64,000 nucleotides of DNA from Trichococcus shcherbakoviae (GCF_963666195.1 NZ_OY762653.1:1240001-1304000); one strand, 5' to 3'; shown: positions 16,127-25,598, numbered from the stretch's first letter. The notes: a model not told the origin generated them from the letters alone. A program made the numbers and translations.

Positions 16127-18403
16127 TTAGACCGAAACTGCGTCTTTGATGATTTTCGCCGCCGCCACAAGATTGGCCAGGCTTTCTCTCGTTTCTTTGA
16201 TGCCTCTGGTTTTCAGTCCGCAGTCCGGATTGATCCATAGGTTTTCTTCGTCTATCTTCGTCAACGCGTTCTTCAATACCGCTACCATCTCTTCGACACT
16301 CGGTACGCGCGGTGAGTGGATGTCGTAAACACCAGGTCCGACTTCCGTTTCGAATTGGTTCGCCTTCAAGGCATCGATGATCGTCAGTTTGGAACGGGAA
16401 GCTTCGAATGAAATGACGTCCGCATCCATGTTATCGATATCCTGTACGATCTCCTCGAATTCGCTGTAGCACATATGCGTATGCACCTGCGTCTCCGGCC
16501 GCACGCCGCTGTGGCAAAGGCGGAATGCCGGAATCGCCCAATCAAGGTACTCGCTGGCCCATTCTTCCCTGCGGATCGGCAACTTCTCTTTCAAAGCCGC
16601 TTCATCGATTTGGATGATCTTGATGCCCGCCGCTTCCAAGTCCTGAACCTCTTCGCGGATCGCCAGACCGATCTGGAAAGCCATCTCCCTCAGCGAAATG
16701 TCCTCACGCGGGAACGACCAATTCAAGATTGTCACTGGACCAGTGAGCATTCCTTTGACCGGTTTGTCGGAAAGACTCTGCGCATATTCCGAATAGAACA
16801 CAGTGATCGGGTTTTCGCGGCGGATATCACCGAAGATGATCGGTGGCTTGACGCATCTTGTTCCGTAGGACTGTACCCAGGCTTTTTCGGTAAATACGTA
16901 TCCCGCCAGGTTTTCGCCGAAGAATTCAACCATGTCGTTGCGCTCAGATTCACCGTGGACCAGCACATCCAGCCCCAGTTCCTCCTGCAGATCGATGCAT
17001 TCTTTGATGAAGCCTTTGATGTTTTCATCGTATTCGGCTCTGCCGATGTCGCCTTTGCGGTATTTGCTGCGGTTCTGCTTGACTTCCCTCGTCTGCGGGA
17101 AGGAACCGATCGTCGTTGTCGGCAACAGACCCAGTTGCAGTTTCTCCTTTTGGATCGCTCTCCGTTTTTTTCTCGGAAAGTTTCTGACAAAATCTCTTTC
17201 GGTCAAGCTTGCCACGGACGCTTGCACGTGCTTGTCTTCGTATACCCGGTCCGCTGAAAAGACTTGTAGATTCGCAAGATAAGCTTCTTGCTCTTCGTAT
17301 CCGGAAGTGCCGATCAATTCCGTCAGTTCCTTGATTTCCTGCAGTTTCTCCTTCGCAAATGCGAAATAGCGGGATACATCTGCCGGCAAGCTCGTCTCAC
17401 TTTCCAACGTGTAAGGAACATGCAGCAACGAGCAGGAAGTGCTGATGACGATGTCGTTGCTGTACTTTTCCAGCCCATTGACCAAGTCGATGACCTTTTT
17501 GTAGTCGCTCTTCCAGATATTTTTTCCGTTCAGAACGCCGGCAAACAAAGTTTTATCAGCCGGAAAAACATGTCTTTCCAAAAGTTCCACGGTTTGTTTG
17601 CCTTCGATGAAGTCAAGGCCGATGCCATCAAAGTCGAGCCCGATCACTTCTTCGTAGCTGTCCCTGATATCCCCGAAGTATGTCTGCAGCAATACTTTTA
17701 CGTTGCCTTTATGCGCCAAGACTTTTTCGTATATGGCAGTGAACAGCGCGACATCTTCTTCGGACAGATCGGTTACCAGACTCGGTTCATCAAACTGCAC
17801 CCACGCTACACCTTGCTCATTGAACCTATTGAGTATTGCGATATAGGCATTTGCCACTTGGTCGGCAAAATCATTTATTGTTTTGGAGCCCTTGTATTTG
17901 GCCAGTTTCAGGAAAGTGAATCCGCCGATGAGGACCGGTTTCGTCAGCACGCCGATTTCTTTGGCTTCTTCGTACTCAGCAAAAGGCTTATCGCCCACCA
18001 ATTTAATTTCGGTATCGTCGAACAGTTCCGGAACCAAATAATGGTAATTGGTGTTGAACCATTTTTTCATCGCCAACGCTTTGACGTCGCCCGCTTCGCC
18101 CTGGTAGCCGCGCGCAGCCGCAAAATAAGTGTCGCGCTCATTCAAGCCCAGCTGTCTGTAACCATTGGGCAACGCGTTCAACAAGACCGTCAGATCCAAC
18201 AAGTTGTCGTAATATGAAAAATCATTCGAAGGGATGTGGCTGATGCCGGCTGCTTGCTGCAGATTCCAGTGCATTATCTTAAGACCCTTTGCGACTTTCT
18301 CCAACTCTTCTACTGAAATTTCTTTTCTGAAATATTTTTCGGATGCGAACTTCAATTCGCGCCCTTTGCCTACTCTTGGAAAACCGATTAGTGAACTGTT
18401 CAT
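16127..18403 (-). CDS. metE: Cobalamin-independent methionine synthase
   Basis: 758 residues from ATG at 18403, chosen because GGAGG lies nine bases upstream; the longer frame starts inside that site. It transfers the methyl group of methyl-THF polyglutamate to homocysteine. The N-terminal half (GFPRVGKGRELKFA) and the C-terminal catalytic barrel are present. Zinc-binding residues are seen in THMCYSEF (His, Cys), in the HGESERNDMVEFF loop, and in the final Cys of INPDCGLKTR. Length and motifs are complete. Transcription likely depends on the MET-box 186 bp upstream; no T-box or S-box is visible in the leader. Confidence 0.97.
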   Translation of the reverse strand: MNSSLIGFPRVGKGRELKFASEKYFRKEISVEELEKVAKGLKIMHWNLQQAAGISHIPSNDFSYYDNLLDLTVLLNALPNGYRQLGLNERDTYFAAARGYQGEAGDVKALAMKKWFNTNYHYLVPELFDDTEIKLVGDKPFAEYEEAKEIGVLTKPVLIGGFTFLKLAKYKGSKTINDFADQVANAYIAILNRFNEQGVAWVQFDEPSLVTDLSEEDVALFTAIYEKVLAHKGNVKVLLQTYFGDIRDSYEEVIGLDFDGIGLDFIEGKQTVELLERHVFPADKTLFAGVLNGKNIWKSDYKKVIDLVNGLEKYSNDIVISTSCSLLHVPYTLESETSLPADVSRYFAFAKEKLQEIKELTELIGTSGYEEQEAYLANLQVFSADRVYEDKHVQASVASLTERDFVRNFPRKKRRAIQKEKLQLGLLPTTTIGSFPQTREVKQNRSKYRKGDIGRAEYDENIKGFIKECIDLQEELGLDVLVHGESERNDMVEFFGENLAGYVFTEKAWVQSYGTRCVKPPIIFGDIRRENPITVFYSEYAQSLSDKPVKGMLTGPVTILNWSFPREDISLREMAFQIGLAIREEVQDLEAAGIKIIQIDEAALKEKLPIRREEWASEYLDWAIPAFRLCHSGVRPETQVHTHMCYSEFEEIVQDIDNMDADVISFEASRSKLTIIDALKANQFETEVGPGVYDIHSPRVPSVEEMVAVLKNALTKIDEENLWINPDCGLKTRGIKETRESLANLVAAAKIIKDAVSV

Positions 18404-18588
18404 TTTGAATTCCTCCATTTCATTTTTTTGGTTCCTGCTATTTCAAGTCCCTTCCCAGTCATCAGGGAAAACTGCGAACATGATGTCTTACCACTGTCCC
18501 GATAGTTGCTGATCAGCTTCTATCAGAAGGTTGCTCCAGTATGCCATGGAAAACGGATATAGGATAACACTTAATAAATATACGCAGT

Positions 18589-18605
18589 TATAGATTAATA
18601 CTATA
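18589..18605 (-). promoter_or_regulatory. MET-box upstream of metE
   Basis: TATAGATTAATACTATA is a 17-bp near-palindrome (TATAG-N7-CTATA) matching the MET-box recognised by the LysR-type regulator MtaR/MetR in streptococci (TATAGTTTSAAACTATA) in length and arms. It lies about 185 bp before metE. The intervening leader can form a hairpin around GCTGATCAGC (about 18505-18535) of unknown purpose. Confidence 0.65.
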
Positions 18606-18835
18606 TGTGCTCCAAACTCCGGCGAAGCCTCCGTTCACAAACAGATCCGAATGCTGGATGCACCAGAAAATTATCTGGGTTGAACATTATGTCCGGAATA
18701 AGCTTGTTTTCGCACGAAATCAATGGTACTTTTTTCCCATCTCCAACGAAAACCTTTTCAAAATCGAAAATCAGCCTATAATAAAAGTACACATACTGCC
18801 TATGAATAATAAGATTCAGGCAAAGGAGAATGGTT

Positions 18836-19618
18836 ATGACAAAGTATCAGATCGCTTTTTTTGATATCGATGGCACCTTGATCGATTCCAGCAATCACAA
18901 AGTCAACATGAATGATGGCATACCCGAATCCACAAAAGACGCCATCCATAAGATCCGGCAGGCAGGAATCATTCCTGTGATCGCTTCCGGGCGTCACAAG
19001 GAAGCTGTATTGGATTTGGCTTCCATTCTCGGCATCGACAGCATGATCACCTCCAATGGACAGGAAATCACCCTGAATGGCAAGAGCATCTACCAGAATT
19101 GGATCGAACAAGATGTGGTGGAGGAAATCTACACCAGCTTCAACCAGCGCGGGATTGATGTATTCTACGACACTGTTCACGGAATCTTCAGTTCCGCTGA
19201 TCGGAAGAATCTCTTGGACCGTGGCGTTGGTATCCGCTTCCTCAAGCCTGGAGAATACCCGTCGAAAGTGCTGCAGATACTGGTCGACAGCGCTGACGTC
19301 GAGGGCATCAGCAGTTGGTTGACGGAATTGAAAGTCGTCAAATCCACACCGCGAACCTTGGATATCCTGCCCCATGGCATATCGAAAGCCAGCGGGATCC
19401 AGCAGCTCCTGAACATTCTGGATTTGCCTGTGGAATCCTCCTTAGCTTTTGGGGATGAGCAAAATGATCTGGAAATGTTCGATGCGGTGGGAACCGCCGT
19501 TGCCATGGGTAATGCCATCGATCAGCTGAAAGAAAAAGCCGATTTTGTCACCAGGGAAGTGTGGCGGGATGGCATCTATTATGCCTGCCAGCAGCTGAAT
19601 CTGTTTCTGGAAGACTGA
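18836..19618 (+). CDS. Cof-type HAD-IIB phosphatase
   Basis: 260 residues from ATG at 18836, spaced eight bases from GGAG; the ATG six bases earlier is too close to it. HAD motifs: FFDIDGTLIDSSN (motif I), IASGRHKEAV (motif II), Lys in GISKASGIQ and FGDEQNDLEMF (motif IV). The cap domain (about 85-190) is of the C2 type. Such enzymes dephosphorylate sugar phosphates, FMN or similar; the substrate cannot be told from sequence. A TATAAT -10 lies near 18777. It is a lone gene ending at a very strong bidirectional terminator shared with fucO. Confidence 0.88.
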   Translation: MTKYQIAFFDIDGTLIDSSNHKVNMNDGIPESTKDAIHKIRQAGIIPVIASGRHKEAVLDLASILGIDSMITSNGQEITLNGKSIYQNWIEQDVVEEIYTSFNQRGIDVFYDTVHGIFSSADRKNLLDRGVGIRFLKPGEYPSKVLQILVDSADVEGISSWLTELKVVKSTPRTLDILPHGISKASGIQQLLNILDLPVESSLAFGDEQNDLEMFDAVGTAVAMGNAIDQLKEKADFVTREVWRDGIYYACQQLNLFLED

Positions 19619-19641
19619 TGCCCCGGATCTGTAAAACCAAG

Positions 19642-19704
19642 AAACCCTGCCCGCAAACTGAGGCACTCGTTTTTTCGAGTGCCCAGTTTGCGGGCAGGGT
19701 TTTA
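19642..19704. terminator. Long bidirectional terminator between the HAD gene and fucO
   Basis: An almost perfect inverted repeat of 27 bp per arm, starting AAACCCTGCCCGCAAACTG and containing GGCACTCG/CGAGTGCC around a T6 loop, ending in a T-run. It lies between converging genes. Confidence 0.92.
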
Positions 19705-19783
19705 GTTTGGATAACCTTATTTTTGGACAAATTCGGATTATCTGCATTTTTTTGAAAAGTTGTTTTTTTAGCTCAGGTTTGGA

Positions 19784-20941
19784 TTATTGGAACAATTTTT
19801 TGTACATCGCAATCGTTTCTTCCAATGTTGGAGTGAATGGGTTTCCTGGTGCGCAGGCATCGATCATGGCATTTTTGGACAGGTAGTCATAATCGAATTC
19901 CTCTTCCTTGATACCCAGCTCATTCAATGATGTTGGAATACCGACGACTTTGGACAAGCGTTTGATTTCTTCGACCGTGTAATCCGCGCAGGCTTGATCG
20001 GATACGTCAGCTGTCACTGCCAATCCTAAAGCTTTCGCTACTTTGCGGAAACGTTCAGGCGCGAATTTGGCATTTTCGGCTTCCACGATTGGCAACAGCA
20101 TTGCGCAGCAGACGCCGTGCGGCAAGTGGTAGACGGCACCCAATTGGTGAGCCATCGAATGCACATAGCCCAGGCCGGCATTGTTGAAGGCCATTCCGCC
20201 CAAGAAAATGGCATTGACCATTTTATCGCGCGCATCCAAGTCCGTTCCGTTTTCGACAGCTTTCGGCAAGTATTCGCGGATCAATTCGATTGCTCCGGCT
20301 GCCAATACTTCCGTCACAGCGTATGCGCCCGGTGTTACCATCGATTCGATCGCATGTGTCAACGCGTCCATCCCAGTTGCGGCTGTCAATGATTTCGGCA
20401 TCGTCAACATCAATTCAGGATCGTTCACGGAAATCTTCGCCAAGCTGTTTTTGTCGACCATAACCATCTTCACTTTGCGGTCTTCATCGGTGATGACGTA
20501 GTTGATCGTGATTTCAGCGGATGTTCCGGCAGTCGTGTTGATCGCCACAACCGGCAAGCCGGCTTTAGCGGATTTGTGCAAACCTTCGTAGTCCTGCGGT
20601 TTGCCGCCGTTCGTCAGGATGATGCTGATGGCGCTCGCTGCATCCTGCGGAGAGCCGCCACCGAAGGAAATGATGAAGTCGCAGTTTTCTGCTTGTGCCA
20701 TCGCCACGCCTTCATTGACGTTTTTGCATGTCGGGTTCGGATCGACATCCGCATAGATCACATAGTCGATTGCCGCATTGTCCAACTCTGCCAAAACAAC
20801 GTCGATCATTTCGCTTTTGGCCAAAAAGTTATCCGTTACGAACAAAGCTTTCTTGTAGCCAAGTTCCTTCACATTGCTGCCCAATTCCTTGATGCAGCCT
20901 ATTCCGATCAGGTTTATTGCCGGTACATAAAAAGTTGCCAT
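19784..20941 (-). CDS. fucO: Lactaldehyde reductase (iron-dependent alcohol dehydrogenase)
   Basis: 385 residues from ATG at 20941 (AAGGGGA ten bases upstream; the TTG two codons earlier is too close). It is a group III metal-dependent alcohol dehydrogenase: NAD-binding FGGGSPQDAAS, then TTAGTSAE, and metal ligands in GMDALTHAIES and NAGLGYVHSMAHQLGAVYHLPHG, where three His residues are visible. In the rhamnose pathway it reduces L-lactaldehyde to 1,2-propanediol, regenerating NAD under anaerobic conditions. It is the last gene of the operon rhaB-rhaA-rhaD-fucO, 25 bp after rhaD. It ends 80 bp before a strong terminator. Confidence 0.93.
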   Translation of the reverse strand: MATFYVPAINLIGIGCIKELGSNVKELGYKKALFVTDNFLAKSEMIDVVLAELDNAAIDYVIYADVDPNPTCKNVNEGVAMAQAENCDFIISFGGGSPQDAASAISIILTNGGKPQDYEGLHKSAKAGLPVVAINTTAGTSAEITINYVITDEDRKVKMVMVDKNSLAKISVNDPELMLTMPKSLTAATGMDALTHAIESMVTPGAYAVTEVLAAGAIELIREYLPKAVENGTDLDARDKMVNAIFLGGMAFNNAGLGYVHSMAHQLGAVYHLPHGVCCAMLLPIVEAENAKFAPERFRKVAKALGLAVTADVSDQACADYTVEEIKRLSKVVGIPTSLNELGIKEEEFDYDYLSKNAMIDACAPGNPFTPTLEETIAMYKKLFQ

Positions 20942-20966
20942 TTTCAATTATCCCCTTTTGATATAA

Positions 20967-21785
20967 TTAGATGTTCAAGTAGCCCGCTCTTGGGGTTACC
21001 GAGAAACGTTTGCCAAGATTGCTCAGTTGTTCGTCAGTGATTTCCTGTCTGATGCCGCCTTGCGATTGAACAAGTGTGTAGACAGTCGCTGATTTTTCAG
21101 CCGTTTCGACCAAACCGAAACACTCTTCCAAATCTTTTCCGGCTGCGTACAAACCGTGGTGCGGCCATACGATCAGACGGTATTCCTTCATTTTTTCAGC
21201 AGTCGCTTCGCCGATTTCGTTCGTTCCAGGCATCAGCCAAGGCAAGATGCCCACACCTTCTGGGAACACGACCAATGACTCGGTGCACATTTTCCAAAGG
21301 ATGCGCGTGAAGCTTCTTTCATCCAACTCGCAAGAGAAGGACATCGCCAACAGGTTGGTGGCGTGGCAGTGGTAAACGACACGGTTTTCAGGATCGACCG
21401 ACAAGCGCGAAATGTGTGACATCAAATGAGCAGGCAATTCGCTTGTAGGAGCCGCTCCGTTTTCGTAGCCCCATAACAGGTCTACACTGTTGCCTTCCGC
21501 AGTTACTTTCAGGATACCCAAGACATCAGCCGGATCATGGATGACGTTTTTGAAGAATTTCCCTGTTCCTGTGACTAGGAAATATTTCCCAGCCAATGCT
21601 TTGCCGTCGAAAGCGATCGGAATATTGCGTTTCACTTCGTTCAGATCCAAATATTCCGTAATTTCCTCTTCTTTCAGCAAGTAGGACAAGTTGCCGCTGT
21701 TTCTTTCGTGCCAGCCGAATTTGTACATGACGTCCGTCAACAGCATAACTTCTTTGATAAATGGTGCTTCTAAAATGTTTTTCAT
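20967..21785 (-). CDS. rhaD: Rhamnulose-1-phosphate aldolase
   Basis: 272 residues, the length of E. coli RhaD, a zinc class II aldolase of the AraD/FucA family. It splits L-rhamnulose-1-phosphate into dihydroxyacetone phosphate and L-lactaldehyde. Visible: GWHERNSGNLSYLL near the N-terminus, LVTGTGKFFKN, the zinc-binding HCHATNLLAMS, and the later His in IVWPHHGLYAAG; the Glu of PEGVGILPW is also kept. ATG at 21785 follows GGGGGA. It is the third gene of the rha operon, 16 bp downstream of rhaA. Confidence 0.95.
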   Translation of the reverse strand: MKNILEAPFIKEVMLLTDVMYKFGWHERNSGNLSYLLKEEEITEYLDLNEVKRNIPIAFDGKALAGKYFLVTGTGKFFKNVIHDPADVLGILKVTAEGNSVDLLWGYENGAAPTSELPAHLMSHISRLSVDPENRVVYHCHATNLLAMSFSCELDERSFTRILWKMCTESLVVFPEGVGILPWLMPGTNEIGEATAEKMKEYRLIVWPHHGLYAAGKDLEECFGLVETAEKSATVYTLVQSQGGIRQEITDEQLSNLGKRFSVTPRAGYLNI

Positions 21786-21801
21786 TTTTATGATTTCCCC
21801 C

Positions 21802-23058
21802 TTATTTGCGTTCCGTAAGAATTTTTTGTTCGTAGTCTTTTACTTCAGTCAGCCATTCCGTACCAGCCGGTACATTTTGTTGTTGGCAATAGAATTCCCA
21901 GACAGCCCCGAATGGATAAGATTTCATTTCTTCCGTAACAGCCAAACGGGTTGTGAAGTCGCCTGTGCTTTCGGCATCCTTCAATGTTTCGATTGGGCTC
22001 AACATACCCAACAACAATGATTTCAACGTGCTGCGCGCGCCGATGACCATGGCTGCGACACGGTTGATTGTTGCATCGAAGAAGTCCATGCCGATGAAAG
22101 TTTTGTCCAACAAGTCGTTGCGCACCAATGTTTCGCCGATGCGGGTAGTCGCTTCATCAAGGATGACCACGTGATCGGAATCCCAACGGATCGGACGGCT
22201 CACGTGCAGCATCAAGCCTTTACCGAAAGGCAGGAAGGCCGTGAATTTATCGGATACATCCTCGGTTGGATGGAAATGTCCCGCATCGATTGTCCACAGG
22301 ATATCCCTTGTCAAAGCGTAGGACAGGTAGAAATCGTTGGAACCGGTCGTGAAGCTTTCTGCACCGATGCCGAAGAGTTTGCCTTCGACTGCGTCCAGCA
22401 TGTACGCATCATCGAATTTTTCTTCCAAACATTGATCCAAAGCATCACGTAGGCGTACACGCGGCGACATTTTGTCGATCGGGTTGTCTTTGTAGCCATC
22501 CGGGATCCAGATGTTATTCACGCAAGTTTGGTTCAGTTCTTCGCCGAAGTAAGCGGCCACTTTGCGGCTGCGTTTTACGTGTTCGATCCAAAATGCTTGT
22601 GTTTCAGGATCATTACTGGACAACGTACCATCAGTTGATTTCGGATGAGAGAAACAAGTAGGATTGAAATCCAGGCCAAGACCTTTTTCTTTTGCCCATT
22701 GCACCCATTTTTCGTAGTGCTTCGGTTCGATCTGATCCAAGTCGATTTTTTCGTCCGTATCCACGTAGATGGCATGCAAATTCACTTTATGATTACCAGG
22801 GATCAGGCTCAAGGCTTTATCCAAATCGGCACGCAATTGCGCTGGCGTTGTTGCTTTGCCTGGGTAGTTGCCGCTGACAGAAATCCCGCCGGTCAAGGCT
22901 TGATCAGGGAACATGAATCCCAATACGTCGTCCCCTTGCCAGCATTGCAAGGAAACCTTGATTTGGCTCAACTTTTCAAGTACTGCATCCGTATCCACAC
23001 CGATGGCGGCGTATTTTTGTTTCGCTAAAGCGTATGCTTCTTCAATAGGTTTAGTCAT
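21802..23058 (-). CDS. rhaA: L-rhamnose isomerase
   Basis: 418 residues from ATG at 23058, just as E. coli RhaA (419). It converts L-rhamnose to L-rhamnulose in a metal-dependent (beta/alpha)8 barrel. Metal and substrate residues lie in DFNPTCFSHPKSTDGTLSS, WIPDGYKDNP, TIDAGHFHPTEDVSDK and LHVSRPIRWDSDHVV. GGAG lies nine bases before the chosen ATG; a TTG start five codons earlier would overlap rhaB. The rhaB stop is four bases upstream of the ATG, so the two genes are tightly coupled. Confidence 0.96.
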   Translation of the reverse strand: MTKPIEEAYALAKQKYAAIGVDTDAVLEKLSQIKVSLQCWQGDDVLGFMFPDQALTGGISVSGNYPGKATTPAQLRADLDKALSLIPGNHKVNLHAIYVDTDEKIDLDQIEPKHYEKWVQWAKEKGLGLDFNPTCFSHPKSTDGTLSSNDPETQAFWIEHVKRSRKVAAYFGEELNQTCVNNIWIPDGYKDNPIDKMSPRVRLRDALDQCLEEKFDDAYMLDAVEGKLFGIGAESFTTGSNDFYLSYALTRDILWTIDAGHFHPTEDVSDKFTAFLPFGKGLMLHVSRPIRWDSDHVVILDEATTRIGETLVRNDLLDKTFIGMDFFDATINRVAAMVIGARSTLKSLLLGMLSPIETLKDAESTGDFTTRLAVTEEMKSYPFGAVWEFYCQQQNVPAGTEWLTEVKDYEQKILTERK

Positions 23059-23062
23059 TTGT

Positions 23063-24511
23063 CTATACTCCAATCTTTTCTTCGTATTTTTTTAGGTGCT
23101 CCCGGTCTGCGATCGGGTTTGGTGGGTATTCTTCCACATGAATCTGACTTCTCAGCCATTTTCTGGCTTCCGCCAGGTCAGCAAATTCTCCAGCCGCAAT
23201 CATCTGCACGAGCAGGTTTCCGATTGCGGTGCCTTCGGTAGGACCGGCAACGACCAGCTTCCCGGTGACATCGGCAGTCAGCTGATTCAGCAATTTAACA
23301 TTCGCTCCGCCGCCGACGATGTGCAGCACGTCAATCGTTTCCTGCGTTAGTGCTTCGACTTTCTTCAGTTCATGCGCGTAGGCCAAGGCCAGATTGCTGT
23401 ACACGCACATCACCAATTCGCCGGTCGTTTCCGGAACGATTTCGCCCCTTTCGCGGCAATAGGCTTGGATTTCCTCAATCATATTTGCCGGATTGAGGAA
23501 GCGCGGATCGTTCAGATCGACATACTGCAGGAATGGTTCTACTGCATAGGCCATCTGCGCCATTTCGCCGTAGGAGTGGCGGTAATCCAGGTTGCGCGCG
23601 ATTTCCTGCACGAACCACATGCCCGTGATGTTCTTCAGGAAACGATAGGTGCCGTAAGCGCCCCACTCATTCGTGAAGTTCGCTTCGTAGGCGGGACGGT
23701 CATTGATCGGTGAGTCGTTTTCGACACCGATCAATGACCAGGTTCCGCTGCTGAGGTAGGCCCATTTCCCTCCCAGCGCCGGCACGCCGACGATGGCGGA
23801 TGCTGTATCGTGTGTCGCCGCAGCGATCACTTCGATTTTGGGCAGGTCATAAGTTTCCGTCAGATCAGCCTTCACATCGCCGATTTTCGTTCCTGGCACA
23901 ACCAGTTCCGGGAACTTCTCTCTCGGGATGCCGACAAGTTCAAGCAAGTCCTTGTCGAACTCGCCGGTTTCGAGATTGAGCATCTGCGAAGAGGACACAT
24001 TCGTCACTTCACCGACCATTTCCCCGGTCAAGCGGTACGCCAGATAATCCGGTATCATCAAAATTTTGTCCGTCCTGGCCAACAAGTCCTTGTCCTCTTC
24101 ATACAGTTGGTACAAAGTATTGAAGTTCAGGAATTGGATGCCCGTTTTGGCGTAGATTGTCTCTTTGTCGATCTCTTGCGCCACTTTTTCCATCGTATCT
24201 TTCGTGCGTTCGTCTCGGTAACTGATCGGCAGCTGCAGCAATTGGCCGTCCATTCCGATCAGGCAGTAGTCGACCGCCCATGTATCGATCCCGAGATGGC
24301 ATTCCGTCACGCCGAGTGCCTTCAGTTTGGATAACCCAGTCAGGATTTCTTCGAAAATGGTTTCGATATCCCATCTGTCGGACCCGTCGATGCGGCTGAA
24401 GCCATTTTTGAAACGGTGCACTTCCTGCAACGCCAATTGTTTATTATCTATTTCCGCCAGCATGATCCGCCCGCTGGAGGCTCCGATATCTATCATCGTA
24501 TAGTACTTCAT
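23063..24511 (-). CDS. rhaB: L-rhamnulokinase
   Basis: 482 residues, of normal FGGY-kinase length. It phosphorylates L-rhamnulose at O1 using ATP. The N-terminal phosphate-binding segment MIDIGASSGRIMLAEID, the hinge AATHDTASAIVGVPA, YLSSGTWSLIG, and the C-terminal adenosine site HIVGGGANVKLLNQL are all intact. GGAGGTG lies 12 bases before ATG at 24511. It is the first gene of the operon; the minus-strand promoter (TTGTAG-17-TTTAAT) is followed by a cre site, so catabolite repression by CcpA is expected in addition to control by the divergent AraC regulator. Confidence 0.95.
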   Translation of the reverse strand: MKYYTMIDIGASSGRIMLAEIDNKQLALQEVHRFKNGFSRIDGSDRWDIETIFEEILTGLSKLKALGVTECHLGIDTWAVDYCLIGMDGQLLQLPISYRDERTKDTMEKVAQEIDKETIYAKTGIQFLNFNTLYQLYEEDKDLLARTDKILMIPDYLAYRLTGEMVGEVTNVSSSQMLNLETGEFDKDLLELVGIPREKFPELVVPGTKIGDVKADLTETYDLPKIEVIAAATHDTASAIVGVPALGGKWAYLSSGTWSLIGVENDSPINDRPAYEANFTNEWGAYGTYRFLKNITGMWFVQEIARNLDYRHSYGEMAQMAYAVEPFLQYVDLNDPRFLNPANMIEEIQAYCRERGEIVPETTGELVMCVYSNLALAYAHELKKVEALTQETIDVLHIVGGGANVKLLNQLTADVTGKLVVAGPTEGTAIGNLLVQMIAAGEFADLAEARKWLRSQIHVEEYPPNPIADREHLKKYEEKIGV

Positions 24512-24534
24512 TTACTTGTTTCACACCTCCGCCT

Positions 24535-24583
24535 TGTAATTGTTTACATTACTATTAAACAACTTCTGGATTTATGCTACAAT
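24535..24583. promoter_or_regulatory. Overlapping opposed promoters and cre site between rhaB and the AraC gene
   Basis: Minus-strand rhaB promoter: -35 TTGTAG (24577-24582), -10 TTTAAT (24554-24559), 17-bp spacer. Plus-strand araC promoter: -35 TTAAAC (24555-24560), -10 TACAAT (24578-24583), 17-bp spacer. Each -10 sits on the other's -35, so the two polymerases must exclude each other. TGTAATTGTTTACA (24535-24548) is a cre site with one mismatch to TGWAANCGNTNWCA, placed just downstream of the rhaB -10. Confidence 0.65.
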
Positions 24584-24628
24584 GTCACTGAATGAGTTGT
24601 GAGTACCAAATATACAGGAGGTGTTCGA

Positions 24629-25585
24629 ATGGATCTGATTGCGCTGTTATCGCAGGAATCTGTCATCGAAAAGGAACAGAAAAAGCGGCATAAATTTGTG
24701 CCCGATCTGCCGGAACTGGAGGGGGAGGCGACCCGGGCGCCAAAAATCAAGGAACATCTGTTTTTCGAAAACAAGGACATCTACATCAGCAAACACAACC
24801 GCTACGCCGCCTACCCGGAGCACTCGCACCAATTCCTCGAACTCAACTACATCGTGAAGGGCGAATGCCGCCAGATCATCAACGGCGTCCCTTACTTGTT
24901 GAAGGAAGGCGACATCCTGCTGATGGACACCGGCAGCGCGCATTCCATCGAAGCGCTCGGCAAGGACGATCTGCTTTTGAACATCCTCTTCAACAACAAA
25001 AGCATCTCGATCAACTGGCTGATGAACATGAACCACAACGACAGCATCCTCTACAAAATTTTGCTGACGAACAACCCGCTTGACACGAACGCCGCCAATT
25101 TCATCCTGTTCCGCAACGAACAGAATGAGCACATCAAGCAGATCATCAACAATATGGCCGACGAATATTTCTTCCCGAAGGTCTTTTCCGGAAAGATCAT
25201 CAGCAGCTACCTGCCGATTCTGCTTTACGAATTGGCGCGTTCCCTGCCGCACGAGTACAGCGAAACGTTCAGCAAAAAGGACCCCTTTTACGAGGTCCTT
25301 CAGCTGATCGATGCCGAGTTCACAACGCTGACCTTGGACGCTGCATCCAAACGGCTGAACTTCAACAAAAACTACTTGAGCAACATGATCAAGAAGCGCA
25401 GCGGCCAGACGTTCACGGAATTGCTGAACGAAAAGCGGCTACTGAAGGCCAACCTGCTCATCGAATCCACCGAAATTCCGATCCAGACGATCCTGACCGA
25501 AGTCGGCTTTTCGAACAAGACCTATTTCTATACGTGCTATAAGAACAGATTCCACTGTCTGCCATCGGAAGTGCGAAAAAAATAA
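24629..25585 (+). CDS. AraC-family regulator of the rhamnose operon
   Basis: 318 residues from ATG at 24629 with a perfect AGGAGGTG ten bases upstream. The cupin sensor domain shows HNRYAAYPEHSHQFLELNYI and ILLMDTGSAHSIEALGKDD; the C-terminal DNA-binding domain (about 220-318) shows ASKRLNFNKNYLSNMIKK and GFSNKTYFYTCYKNRFHCLP. It is divergent from rhaB, so by position it is the rhamnose-responsive activator, functionally like RhaR/RhaS. It is a clear paralogue of the regulator at 8367. Codon third positions are noticeably richer in G and C than those of its neighbours. A palindrome array starts 13 bp after its stop codon and there is no ordinary terminator before it. Confidence 0.88.
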   Translation: MDLIALLSQESVIEKEQKKRHKFVPDLPELEGEATRAPKIKEHLFFENKDIYISKHNRYAAYPEHSHQFLELNYIVKGECRQIINGVPYLLKEGDILLMDTGSAHSIEALGKDDLLLNILFNNKSISINWLMNMNHNDSILYKILLTNNPLDTNAANFILFRNEQNEHIKQIINNMADEYFFPKVFSGKIISSYLPILLYELARSLPHEYSETFSKKDPFYEVLQLIDAEFTTLTLDAASKRLNFNKNYLSNMIKKRSGQTFTELLNEKRLLKANLLIESTEIPIQTILTEVGFSNKTYFYTCYKNRFHCLPSEVRKK

Positions 25586-25598
25586 TTTACGATTGCTG

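Noticed and set aside
16475-17257. Plus-strand genes opposite metE, galK, rhaB, regulators and others (e.g. 28676-29623, 23810-24334, 8514-9230)
   Set aside because: They are antisense shadows of well-supported genes, lack ribosome sites and have unnatural amino acid composition.
18404-18588. T-box or S-box in the metE leader
   Set aside because: No T-box sequence or S-box core is present; only an unassigned stem was found.
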